This document shows positions 35,902 through 43,631 of a stretch of DNA of 64,000 nucleotides, in pieces. The stretch is from Dyella subtropica (GTDB taxonomy: Bacteria; Pseudomonadota; Gammaproteobacteria; Xanthomonadales; Rhodanobacteraceae). Where the stretch lies: positions 1 to 64,000 of the forward strand of contig NZ_JAPDPD010000002.1 of assembly GCF_026283965.1 (NCBI RefSeq), written 5' to 3'. The first letter of the stretch is position 1. Every line of letters begins with the position of its first letter. Made by a program: the position numbers and the translations under genes. A model generated the notes under the pieces. It was not told the origin of the DNA, searched no databases, and worked only from the letters and a program-made list of their open reading frames with translations.

Positions 35902-35935
35902 CCGGAGATGCCGCGATGCTATGCGACATCTCCGG
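35902..35935 (-). repeat. Hairpin in the virB3-virB4 gap
   Basis: CCGGAGATG and CATCTCCGG form a perfect 9-bp stem with a 16-base loop in the 194-base gap between virB3 and virB4. No T-run follows. It could be an RNA processing or stability element inside the operon transcript. Confidence 0.4.
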
Positions 35936-36037
35936 GAAGTTCGGTCCTAGGTCGGCTTACGCTCAGGGAGCATGTACAGACCTGGGCCGTGCGCTCGTGC
36001 GACGTGTTGCTTGCCGCGCGAGCATGTATGGCATCGC

Positions 36038-36346
36038 TTACTTTTTCTTGGCACGCGGGTCGCGGTATTCGTTGGGGGTGAACGCCCACATTCCGTCGTG
36101 CAGCGGCAGGTTCCTCACGCGTGTGCGAAATTGCAGGCGCAGGCCAAGCAGGCGAAAGATCATTTCGTCGCGCTTGGCCATGTGTCGCATCACCATGATG
36201 ACCGGCGGTATCAACAGCAGGAACAGAAGGTGGAAGTACATCGCAAGCAACAGGCACCCACCCGCACCCAAGAAGAAGGGCACATAAGGCACGCCCATGA
36301 ACATGGGCGGGCGGGTGCAACCGCGGAACAGCGCGTTCTTATGCAT
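36038..36346 (-). CDS. virB3: T4SS protein VirB3
   Basis: A 102-residue inner-membrane protein with the family start LFRGCTRPPMFMGVPYVPFF and two adjacent hydrophobic helices (about 15-55), then a basic cytoplasmic tail. It works with VirB4 and VirB6 at the base of the channel. Its start overlaps the 3' end of virB2 by 8 bases, implying translational coupling. Confidence 0.93.
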   Translation of the reverse strand: MHKNALFRGCTRPPMFMGVPYVPFFLGAGGCLLLAMYFHLLFLLLIPPVIMVMRHMAKRDEMIFRLLGLRLQFRTRVRNLPLHDGMWAFTPNEYRDPRAKKK

Positions 36347-36764
36347 AGTGCTGGATGAACTGCACGGCGGAGTGCAGGTGGTCCATCAGCATGGTGGTAT
36401 TGAGCGATGTGCCTCCACACTGGTTGCCGGTGTTGGAGCCACCGATGACCATTTTGGCGATCTGAGCGGCCGCGCCGATGAGTACGCCGCCAATAAGCGC
36501 TGGAGCGACGTCCGAGATTCGCTTGTGCGCGAAGGCGATCTGATAACCCGAGAAGATGATAGCGATGGTTACTACGACGATCGAGGCCACATTCAGTAGG
36601 TTGTTGATGGTGGTAAGAACGCTGCAGATGTTGGACTGAGCATCATCGGCTGAGGCGATTCCGGGAAGAATGATCACTGCCGTAACAGCCATGAGAACTG
36701 CACGGTTGAGCATCTTCTGGCGTTGAGCGGCCGTGCTGACGAAGGGCTTGATCTTGATTGTCAT
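36339..36764 (-). CDS. virB2: T4SS major pilin VirB2
   Basis: A 141-residue prepilin. A long signal region (AVLMAVTAVIILPGIASA) is followed by a mature pilin with two hydrophobic helices, NVASIVVVTIAIIFSGYQIAF and LIGGVLIGAAAQIAKMVIGG, joined by a basic loop AHKRISD. The C-terminus has an extension with GNQCGGTS and MLMDHLHSAVQF, longer than many VirB2 pilins. Two cysteines (SNICSV, NQCGG) could form a bond. The AAGGAAG ribosome site is strong, as expected for an abundant subunit. Confidence 0.92.
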   Translation of the reverse strand: MTIKIKPFVSTAAQRQKMLNRAVLMAVTAVIILPGIASADDAQSNICSVLTTINNLLNVASIVVVTIAIIFSGYQIAFAHKRISDVAPALIGGVLIGAAAQIAKMVIGGSNTGNQCGGTSLNTTMLMDHLHSAVQFIQHYA

Positions 36765-36963
36765 AGTGAGACTTCCTTTTGGGGTCGATTGGGATGGATG
36801 TGTCGGGCGTGGGACCGGTTGCGAGTTGCTCCCGTAACACCGACCTCGCTTACTGTTGCAGTTGTTTCAGTAGTCGCCGAAATGCTCCCGGCGGCGTGTC
36901 GATCGAAGAAACGATGTAGTCCGTGCGATAACGCCTCCTCTGTTCTTTCGGCGCATACCCGTG

Positions 36964-37812
36964 TCAGAAAACGAATGCGTCGTCACGTCCCTGAAGCCGT
37001 AGGTCGGCCTGGTCAAAGACGGGCTGGGATGGTTGATTGTTTTGCTTGGCAGTGACGACGCCGTCGTTCGGGCCACGCACCTGCGGCACGAAAACTTCGT
37101 TGGAAGGCGCGGTCGCTGCTATGGGCTGGTTATCCGGCGGCATCGGAGCCCCTATGGGGGGCGGTGCGGATACGGGCATTGCAACCGGGGCGCCGGATGG
37201 GATCGGTGCGCCTGGGTTGCGACTCTGCAGCAGGTTGCTGGCCAGTGTGGCGCCGAGGTCGTCGATGGCCGAACTGCGCATGTTGACTAGATACTGCTCC
37301 GCCGACGCGGGCTTGGGTGGCCTTGTCTGCGCTAGCTGAATCGGAATGGCGCGCGCCGCGATTGCCTGGTACGGCGATGCGCGGTTGATGGAGTCGTAGA
37401 CCTTCTGCACGTAGCCGTCGTCATAGCCCTTGGAGAAGTTGCCCGAGTAGTAGCAGCTGAACGACTTGCCCCAGTCGCCGCCGGCCTGGGCATAGCACTG
37501 CGCAAGGATGCGCGTGCCGGCCGTGAGGTTGGGGCAGACGTCGAAAGCCTTCTCATAGGTTTCCAGGCCGTATTTGGCCAGGTTGTATCGATTGACCTGA
37601 GCGATACCGAGCGAGAAGTTGTAGCCCTGGCTTTCCAGCATGCGGGCGGTGGCCACGGCCTCGTCGAGGTTTTGCGGTTGCCTTTCGAGGTGGGCGCCCA
37701 CGACGCCGATGGCGAAGGGGTTGTTGCCCGATTCCACGTGGACCACGTGCTGCATGACCTCGGCCGGTACGGCGAGGTTGGGGCAGGTTGCCATGTTGAT
37801 TATTGCGGGCAT
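36964..37812 (-). CDS. virB1: T4SS lytic transglycosylase VirB1
   Basis: A 282-residue protein with an SLT-like domain in the first 150 residues: AEVMQHVVHVESGNNPFAIG with the catalytic glutamate (about 27), SLGIAQVNRYNLAKYG and a later CYYSGNF segment. It locally opens peptidoglycan so the secretion channel can be built. The C-terminal half is Pro/Ala-rich and disordered. There is no obvious signal peptide from the ATG at 37812 (AAAGGAG 6-7 bases upstream), which is odd for a periplasmic enzyme. It is 11 bases downstream of virB11. Confidence 0.92.
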   Translation of the reverse strand: MPAIINMATCPNLAVPAEVMQHVVHVESGNNPFAIGVVGAHLERQPQNLDEAVATARMLESQGYNFSLGIAQVNRYNLAKYGLETYEKAFDVCPNLTAGTRILAQCYAQAGGDWGKSFSCYYSGNFSKGYDDGYVQKVYDSINRASPYQAIAARAIPIQLAQTRPPKPASAEQYLVNMRSSAIDDLGATLASNLLQSRNPGAPIPSGAPVAMPVSAPPPIGAPMPPDNQPIAATAPSNEVFVPQVRGPNDGVVTAKQNNQPSQPVFDQADLRLQGRDDAFVF

Positions 37813-37823
37813 CAAGGGCTCCT

Positions 37824-38864
37824 TTAACCGTCGCTGCCATTCACGTGGCGGCTTGGGTTGAAGTCGATACCGGTGATGTAGCGACGCCCGGCGTGGGCCT
37901 TGATGTGCACCACGATGTCGATGGTCATCATGAGCAGGCGCTTGATGGTGGAGAACTCCAGGCCCGAGCCTTCTGCAGATGCTTTGACCATCAAAGCAAG
38001 CTGATCCCAGGTCTGCTCGGTGCTGCCGGCGTGGCAACTGGTGATGGAGCCAGGGTGGCCTGACGCGCAATTGCGGATGAAGTAGAACGATTCGTCACCA
38101 CGAAGCTCGGCCAGGATGATGCGATCGGGCTTCATGCGAAGGCAGGCCTCCATGCAGCTCTTGGCGGTGACGTTGCTGGCGCTCTGGCCGCCCTTGGAGT
38201 AGAGCAGGTGCACTACGTTGGGCTGATCGATGAAGAGCTCGCGGGCATCCTCGATCGTCACCAGCCGCTCGTTGGCCGGAATATGGTGCACCAGCGACTT
38301 CATGAAAGTCGTCTTGCCGCTACCCGTGGCACCGGACACTACGATGTTCTTCTTGTTGAGCACGGCCTGGCGGAAGAAATCCGCGTAGCGGCGCTCCGAT
38401 CGCAGTTGCAACAATTGGCGATCCTGTTCGCTGATACCGGCGGCATCCTCGAGAATTTCGTTGAAGAAGCCATCTTCCTGATACTGGGCCAACGTCTTGG
38501 TCTGCTTGGACGGCAAGCGGATCGTGATCGAGATGCTTCCCGCTTCCACCGCAGGCGGTATGACGAACTGCGCACGCTGCCCGGTGGGGAACGTGAGGGA
38601 TACCACCGGGTCGACGTCGGTGATGCGCTGGCCGGTGTTGCTCTCGTTCACCACCGCGGTACAGAACTGTCGTGCACGGTCAAAGGTGAGCGTCGGCAAA
38701 TCCACCCGTTGCCAGCGCCCACCGGCTTCCAGATACAGCTCGCCAGGACGGTTGACGCAGATCTCCGTGACCTCGGGCGAGGCCATGAACTCCCGGATGC
38801 CCAGCACGGAGTACTGGTAATCCAGGAATTCGTTGGGGATATCGGCGATGGTGTCGTCAACCAT
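37824..38864 (-). CDS. virB11: T4SS ATPase VirB11
   Basis: A 346-residue hexameric secretion ATPase. It has Walker A SGATGSGKTTFMKS (168-176 core), Asp box RLVTIEDARELF, Walker B MKPDRIILAELRGDE and the His box SGHPGSITSCHAGS. The N-terminal domain ends with a Pro/Ser/Lys-rich linker. It switches the machine between pilus assembly and substrate secretion together with VirB4 and VirD4. Confidence 0.97.
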   Translation of the reverse strand: MVDDTIADIPNEFLDYQYSVLGIREFMASPEVTEICVNRPGELYLEAGGRWQRVDLPTLTFDRARQFCTAVVNESNTGQRITDVDPVVSLTFPTGQRAQFVIPPAVEAGSISITIRLPSKQTKTLAQYQEDGFFNEILEDAAGISEQDRQLLQLRSERRYADFFRQAVLNKKNIVVSGATGSGKTTFMKSLVHHIPANERLVTIEDARELFIDQPNVVHLLYSKGGQSASNVTAKSCMEACLRMKPDRIILAELRGDESFYFIRNCASGHPGSITSCHAGSTEQTWDQLALMVKASAEGSGLEFSTIKRLLMMTIDIVVHIKAHAGRRYITGIDFNPSRHVNGSDG

Positions 38865-38882
38865 GGGCTTGGATCTCTAAGA

Positions 38883-40154
38883 TCAGTTACGGGCGAGCAC
38901 GCCGGTGAAGTCCACGTCCTTGGCGACGTAGATGGTCACGACGGTGCCCTGGTTGATGGTGACCGTGGCCGGGCGGTTGGCGGCACGCCGCACAGCCTGG
39001 TCGGCAAGGTTTTGAATGGTTTGCGCCGTGTTGCTCTCGAACGGCTGCTGCACCACGGTGCCGTTGGCGCCAATGGTGCTGGCCTTGGGGCCATGCTCGG
39101 CGGCTTCATATTTAAAGGCGTCACTGAGCAAGCTGATCAACAAGGCGGAACTGATGCGACTGCCCCAGTGCGCGTTGTAATAGCCGGGATGCCCGGCGCC
39201 GCCAAGATTGTCGATGCCGGGGCTTGCCATGTTCACGTCGATGCCGGAGGGCGTGACGATGCGATCCCAGATCACGGCTACGCGGGGGCCATTCGGCTCC
39301 TGGCTGTATTGGCCGAGGACTTTGGAACCCTTGGGCAGCAACAGGTGCTTGCCGTTGAATGAATACACCGGCTCGGTAACGATGCAGGAGGTGAAGCCCG
39401 GGATGTCAGTGATGATGTGGGTTTCCAGCACGCAGCGGACATAGGTGCCCCGCAGCATGAGATTGTCCGGATGCGTGAGCGGCTGGGCGTTCGAGACGTC
39501 CGGCAGCTTATTCGCGTTGTTGTAGTTAGCGTTGGCCGGCATGCGGAACTGGTTGGTTCCATCATTCATGCCAGACATGCCAGGGAGGCCAGCCATGCCT
39601 GGCGGCATCCCGCCGTTGTTTGCTGGGCCGCGACCATAACCAGAACCGCCGCTATCGACGCCATTGCTGGCTGATCCGCCTTCGGCGGCAGCGATACGGC
39701 GATCTACCAGGCTTGGAACTCGGGGGGCGGGTCGGCCCGCCGGCTGAGGGTTGGACTTCGGCAGCGGCGGAGCCACCGGGATCGGCTGGGCCTGCTGCAG
39801 AACGACAGGCCGGGTCGGCGGTAGCGGCGGCGGCGCTTGCGGAGCGTCTGGCACGCTGACGGTTTCCTCTTTCTGTGCCTTGGGCTGTGTGTTGTTGCGC
39901 GAACTGGTGGAGAAGAACGCCCACAACACGCCGAAGACCAGCAGCGCCGCGAGCGTCCCCAGCATAAGGATGGCGTTGCGGTTCGCTCGGCGGGCGTCGT
40001 TCGATTTCAGCTGGGGCGCACCTGCATCGAGATCGGGCGCGGCCTGCTGTTGATATTGCGCGGCGTAAGGGTTGCTTGCGCCGCCCTGTTCGTGAGGCGG
40101 CACGCCCTGTCCTGGGCCGCCGTTACCGGGTTGTTGTGCTTCGTACTGGTTCAT
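38883..40154 (-). CDS. virB10: T4SS core protein VirB10
   Basis: A 423-residue envelope-spanning protein. A Gln/Gly/Pro-rich cytoplasmic tail precedes one membrane helix (about 61-81, AILMLGTLAALLVFGVLWAF), then a proline-rich periplasmic rod and the C-terminal TrbI/VirB10 barrel domain (ending GTVVTIYVAKDVDFTGVL). It forms the outer-membrane pore with VirB7 and VirB9. Its ATG overlaps the virB9 stop by 4 bases. Confidence 0.96.
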   Translation of the reverse strand: MNQYEAQQPGNGGPGQGVPPHEQGGASNPYAAQYQQQAAPDLDAGAPQLKSNDARRANRNAILMLGTLAALLVFGVLWAFFSTSSRNNTQPKAQKEETVSVPDAPQAPPPLPPTRPVVLQQAQPIPVAPPLPKSNPQPAGRPAPRVPSLVDRRIAAAEGGSASNGVDSGGSGYGRGPANNGGMPPGMAGLPGMSGMNDGTNQFRMPANANYNNANKLPDVSNAQPLTHPDNLMLRGTYVRCVLETHIITDIPGFTSCIVTEPVYSFNGKHLLLPKGSKVLGQYSQEPNGPRVAVIWDRIVTPSGIDVNMASPGIDNLGGAGHPGYYNAHWGSRISSALLISLLSDAFKYEAAEHGPKASTIGANGTVVQQPFESNTAQTIQNLADQAVRRAANRPATVTINQGTVVTIYVAKDVDFTGVLARN

Positions 40155-40918
40155 TTGGCGGTGTTCCTGCGCAAGCCCACAACGTTGTCGCCGTGACGAA
40201 TGACCAAGTAGGGATACGTCCCATGGACAATGATCGTGTTGCCTTCCACGGTCGTGTTGATCACGGCGTCCTCGCCGTGCTCTTTCTCGCGCATGTAGAC
40301 GGCAGGGAAGTTCCCGGTGGGGAACTTCGTCATATCGCTCAACTTGATGTAGGTGAACCGGCCATCGTCATACACATTGACGGGAACTAGCCATGGCGGT
40401 GTACGACTCCGCATTGCATAGTCGTAGTTGAAGTTGTAGGCGCGCCCACTGACCAGTGCGGTGCTGAGTTCAGGCGTTTCCGCGACCTTGGTGGCCTCGC
40501 TGGCGAAGGCCGTGTCCGCGGGATAATTGAAGGCGATCTTGTACTGCACGCCCTTGGTTCGCGCCTGGTCGAGGGTCCGCCAGTCGGTGGCTACCACCTT
40601 GAGCTCGAAGATGTAGGAGTGAGTGGCGGTGCGGATCATCAGATTGGTGTCCACATCCACGTTCTTCGGCTTGATGTAGAACACGTTGTCGCGACGGGAT
40701 AGGTCCCAGCCGTTGCTGAAGCCGGTGCTGTAGTCCAGGATTTTTTCGTTGGGGCTGAGTTCGATCTGCGTCGTGATGCCCAGGCCGGTGCGTATCTGGT
40801 ACACGCGGTCGGGCTGGTACTCGTATTGCTGTACGGCCTGGGCTGCCGCGCCGCGCGGAGCGGCGGCTGCCGCGAAGCACAGGGCAACGGTCAGGGCGAG
40901 TTGACTAGTCCGGTTCAT
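40151..40918 (-). CDS. virB9: T4SS core protein VirB9
   Basis: A 255-residue periplasmic protein with signal peptide (LALTVALCFAAAAAPRGAAA). The CagX/VirB9 body includes YEYQPDRVYQIRTGLGITTQ, NVFYIKPKNVDVDTNLMI and a C-terminal YDDGRFTYIKLSDMTKFPTG. It forms the outer-membrane core ring with VirB7 and VirB10. The ATG overlaps the virB8 TAA by one base and its stop overlaps virB10. Confidence 0.95.
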   Translation of the reverse strand: MNRTSQLALTVALCFAAAAAPRGAAAQAVQQYEYQPDRVYQIRTGLGITTQIELSPNEKILDYSTGFSNGWDLSRRDNVFYIKPKNVDVDTNLMIRTATHSYIFELKVVATDWRTLDQARTKGVQYKIAFNYPADTAFASEATKVAETPELSTALVSGRAYNFNYDYAMRSRTPPWLVPVNVYDDGRFTYIKLSDMTKFPTGNFPAVYMREKEHGEDAVINTTVEGNTIIVHGTYPYLVIRHGDNVVGLRRNTAK

Positions 40919-41886
40919 TAGCGGCGCACTCCTTGCACATCATTTCGCGGCGCGGCAGTTGGTGCGCGCGTCGGCGCTGGCGGCGGCGTCTGCGCGGGCG
41001 CGGGCATGCCGTTTTCGGACATCGGTGGTCGCGGGGCTAGGTTCGACTGCAACACTTCGCCAGTGCCCGCTTCCGGCGGCGGTGCTGCTGCAGCGGGTTC
41101 GGTGGGTTGTGCAGAGGCCTCGTCATTGGATGGCTGAGGTGCGGCAGGATTTTCTTCCGGAGGCGTTGTGGCGTAGTCGCTATCCACGCGATAACTGGTG
41201 ACCTGGAAGCCGAGTGGGTTCTCTATGCGGTACTTCTCGTCCATCTTGAGGTTCGGCTTATAGGTGAACTCCATCGTGGCGATCTTGCTGTCGAGCGGGC
41301 GGCTGCTACCGTTCAACTTGTCGTACAGGCTGCGCTGGAAGCGCACGGTCGCGCCCTTCGGGGCGGCATTGGGGCCGCCACCGATGAGCACGGTGCTGAG
41401 GATCTTCACGCGGATCGCGGTATTTCGGCCGTAGATCTTGTAGGGGTTGCTCGGATTGCTGGTCGAATAAAGGTCCGTATAAGCGGCAGCCACGCTGGGT
41501 GACGACATCGTCAGCACAACAGTCCAGTCGCGCAGGTTCATCATCGCCACGTCATAGGACTCACGTGCGAGGATGAAATGCGCAATGTTGCTGCGATTGA
41601 TCGCTTCACTGGTGGTGATGCGGTTGTCGAGGAAGTCCTGATTGAGGCGTGCGACGGTGCTGGTGCCGGTATAGGCATCAGCCATGACGACGTAGGGGAC
41701 TTTTTCCTTGAGCGGCAGCATGTAGAAATAGCCGCCGGCCAGGATGAGCGACATGGCGATGGCGCTGAAGGCAACCCACCAGGCACGGCGCTCGCTGCGC
41801 TTGGCGAGGTCCGCCACGGTGACCTCGTAGTTGACCGACTTGGCTACGGCCTCGTCGATTTTTTGACTGGAAGTTCGCTTGAACAT
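40918..41886 (-). CDS. virB8: T4SS inner-membrane protein VirB8
   Basis: A 322-residue bitopic protein: cytoplasmic N-terminus, one helix (AWWVAFSAIAMSLILAGGYF, about 35-55), then the NTF2-like VirB8 domain with VPYVVMADAYTGTS and NRSNIAHFILARESYD. The last 90 residues are a Pro/Ala/Gln-rich extension not found in shorter VirB8 proteins. The start at 41886 is chosen since upstream in-frame sequence overlaps the virB7 region and lacks family features. Confidence 0.93.
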   Translation of the reverse strand: MFKRTSSQKIDEAVAKSVNYEVTVADLAKRSERRAWWVAFSAIAMSLILAGGYFYMLPLKEKVPYVVMADAYTGTSTVARLNQDFLDNRITTSEAINRSNIAHFILARESYDVAMMNLRDWTVVLTMSSPSVAAAYTDLYSTSNPSNPYKIYGRNTAIRVKILSTVLIGGGPNAAPKGATVRFQRSLYDKLNGSSRPLDSKIATMEFTYKPNLKMDEKYRIENPLGFQVTSYRVDSDYATTPPEENPAAPQPSNDEASAQPTEPAAAAPPPEAGTGEVLQSNLAPRPPMSENGMPAPAQTPPPAPTRAPTAAPRNDVQGVRR

Positions 41887-41932
41887 CAGTGAAAGCCCGT
41901 TTCGGTGATCACAACGTGGATCCTTGTCGTCG

Positions 41933-42433
41933 TCATTTGGCGCTGGCTGGTGCTTCGGTCGCTGGCGTACCTGTTGTCGGCGCGCCTGCTGCTGATTCGG
42001 TCGGCTGAGGTGCTGCTTCGGCACGTACGGCGCTAGCCGAGCGCACCTGGATCTGACGATTGTCCGCAGTGACGAAAACATCCTGCGCTGCGTAGATCGA
42101 GTTCAGCTTCGTCGCAGCGTCTTGGATGTCCGTGGTCTGCAATTGAGACACGGGCTTGTAGAGCGTGAAATCAGACTGCAGCTGATAGGAAAGCTGCATG
42201 CCTGAATCCTTCGCCCATCGCGACAGCATGGTTTTGAGCGTGCCGTCCATCGGTGCGGCATAGAAGGTGTACGTCTTGGCCAGGGGGATTTCCGATGGTG
42301 CGTCCTGAAAGCGGTTCACCGGCTTCCAACGGCCGCCGAAGTCCTTGGCAGGAGGCGTTCCGCAACCTGCGAGCGCGAGAGTTGCAAGTAACGAAGTGCC
42401 CATCAGGGCCCGTTTGAAGAAATCCATTTTCAC
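41933..42433 (-). CDS. virB7: T4SS lipoprotein VirB7 with C-terminal N0-like domain
   Basis: A 166-residue lipoprotein, far longer than the 45-60 residues of conjugative VirB7. Lipobox LALAGC (Cys about 24) and a short linker (WKPVNRFQDAPS) that in relatives binds VirB9, then a globular region of about 80 residues (TYTFYAAPMDGTLKTMLSRW ... TKLNSIYAAQDVFVTADN) resembling the N0 domain of secretins and TonB receptors. This architecture is the hallmark of Xanthomonadales T4SSs. The start is GTG at 42433 or ATG at 42427. It is the first gene of the virB operon. Confidence 0.9.
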   Translation of the reverse strand: MKMDFFKRALMGTSLLATLALAGCGTPPAKDFGGRWKPVNRFQDAPSEIPLAKTYTFYAAPMDGTLKTMLSRWAKDSGMQLSYQLQSDFTLYKPVSQLQTTDIQDAATKLNSIYAAQDVFVTADNRQIQVRSASAVRAEAAPQPTESAAGAPTTGTPATEAPASAK

Positions 42434-42710
42434 GTCATACCCGCAAGTTGTAGGGAAGCTTCAGAGATCGCGCAGGGTCAGCTGCGGACCTTTCGCGCAT
42501 CCGCATGTTGGACACGCGAAGGGGCGCCCGCCGGACCCGGCGGCGTTGAGTCAGTACAAGAGAGGATGAAGTGCTGCAAAGCGCAGCAACGAACGTTCAA
42601 ACGACCCAGGATGCGTGCTGGCGAAGCGCCCGCACGAACCTCTTTGTCGCGTCACGTTGATAGCGGGCAACTGTGGCGCCCGCGAAGCGAAAAATAGTGT
42701 CGATTCCATT

Positions 42711-42730
42711 CAGACTCCCTGTCTAGTCTG
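42711..42730. promoter_or_regulatory. Inverted repeat upstream of virB7 (candidate operator)
   Basis: CAGACT-N8-AGTCTG is a 6-bp inverted repeat about 280 bases upstream of virB7 in otherwise featureless non-coding DNA. A regulator site is inferred from position only. Confidence 0.3.
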
Positions 42731-42962
42731 GCTTCTTGCTACCGGCCTTAACCTTCAGTCCGGTTCGTCGCATGCCCGAGATCGGGATGTATGCGCAGTC
42801 GTTGCGCAGTAAAGCGCACTTGATCCTCGAGGAGCCAGACCTCGAGCGTCAAATTGTGACGCAGTACGCTCAATTTTGCCAGGTTTGAGGTGCTCGGCTG
42901 GTTTGCTTTTCGTTTTAAACAATGTAGTGAAATCGCAACACATGGAGGCTTTCGAGCAATGA

Positions 42963-42974
42963 AGGAATATTCCT
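42963..42974. promoter_or_regulatory. 12-bp perfect palindrome in the yraN'-virB7 region
   Basis: AGGAATATTCCT is fully self-complementary. It lies about 40 bases past the yraN remnant in the direction of virB7. Possible operator. Confidence 0.25.
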
Positions 42975-43015
42975 ACACGTCATTGCGGCATTGCCCTACA
43001 GACTTATCTTGCGAG

Positions 43016-43230
43016 TCAGGCTAGCTCGAGTGCATCACGCCACCAGGTCATGTGCGTGTTTTCAACAGGGCTGGTGTAGCACCGGCATCGAAACGGCGAG
43101 GCGTTTTTGCATGTGGCGGATGCGAAGCCAGTCAGTAGCGCGTGATGTCGTTGCGCGCGATCAGAACCAAACCGGCACGCTGCAGTTCCTTGCGCGCACG
43201 CTGCTCGAACGCAGCACACTCCGCCCGCAT
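43016..43230 (-). pseudogene. Decayed tandem duplicate of yraN
   Basis: On the minus strand the start reads MRAECAAFEQRARKELQRAG and continues LVLIARN, matching the N-terminus of the intact yraN next to it (MRAAGAIFEQRACDELQRAG); then a stop, an internal deletion of about 140 bases, LASHPPHAKTPRRFD matching LAAHPHHAQRPCRFD, a one-base frame change, and MTWWRDALELA matching MTWLRAAFEAH. The 40 bases before its start also copy the 3' end of lpoA. Hence a duplication of the lpoA tail plus yraN, since decayed. Confidence 0.88.
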
Positions 43231-43274
43231 CAGTTCGGGTTTGTCTGATCGCTGGAAACCGGTGGCGCTTGGCT

Positions 43275-43631
43275 TCAATGTGCTTCGAATGCCGCGCGCA
43301 ACCATGTCATCTGCGCATGTTCTGCGGGGCCGTCATAGCACACGACATCGAAACGGCAGGGGCGCTGTGCGTGGTGTGGATGCGCGGCCAGCCACAATTC
43401 CGCAGCACGGATGAGTTTGACTTGCTTGCTGCTTGTTACGGAGTTGGCGGCGTCGCCATGATTGGCACGCAAGCGATGGCGTACTTCGACGAACACCACG
43501 GTGTCGCCGTGGCGCATCACTAAATCCAGTTCACCATGTCGAGTGGTGAAGTTGCGTGCGATCAGGGTCAGGCCCGCTCGCTGCAGCTCGTCGCAGGCGC
43601 GCTGTTCGAAAATCGCGCCTGCTGCACGCAT
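43275..43631 (-). CDS. yraN: UPF0102 (YraN) family protein
   Basis: A 118-residue endonuclease-fold protein of the UPF0102 family. It has the core GELDLVMRHGDTVVFVEVRHR, corresponding to the E-x-D...VEVK nuclease motif, although the final lysine is an arginine-rich RHR here. Function in the cell is not established; a role in DNA processing or repair has been proposed. Its ATG overlaps the lpoA TGA by one base, the usual lpoA-yraN arrangement. A decayed copy follows it. Confidence 0.92.
   Translation of the reverse strand: MRAAGAIFEQRACDELQRAGLTLIARNFTTRHGELDLVMRHGDTVVFVEVRHRLRANHGDAANSVTSSKQVKLIRAAELWLAAHPHHAQRPCRFDVVCYDGPAEHAQMTWLRAAFEAH

Larger units (their letters stand above)
42434..43015. 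other. Non-coding region upstream of virB7
   Basis: About 580 bases without a convincing gene. It should hold the virB operon promoter on the minus strand, but no clear -35/-10 pair stands out. Symmetric sequences are CAGACT-N8-AGTCTG (42711-42730) and a perfect 12-bp palindrome AGGAATATTCCT (42963-42974); both could bind regulators. No tandem GTAAA pair of the CpxR type, known to control the X. citri system, was seen. Confidence 0.5.

Noticed and set aside
19218-42433. Conjugative plasmid or integrative element
   Set aside because: No relaxase, integrase, replication or partition gene and no flanking direct repeats or tRNA gene; the gene content fits a resident killing system.
42434-43015. 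Small genes in the region upstream of virB7
   Set aside because: Open frames of about 60 codons are Arg/Ala-rich and lack ribosome sites or family features.
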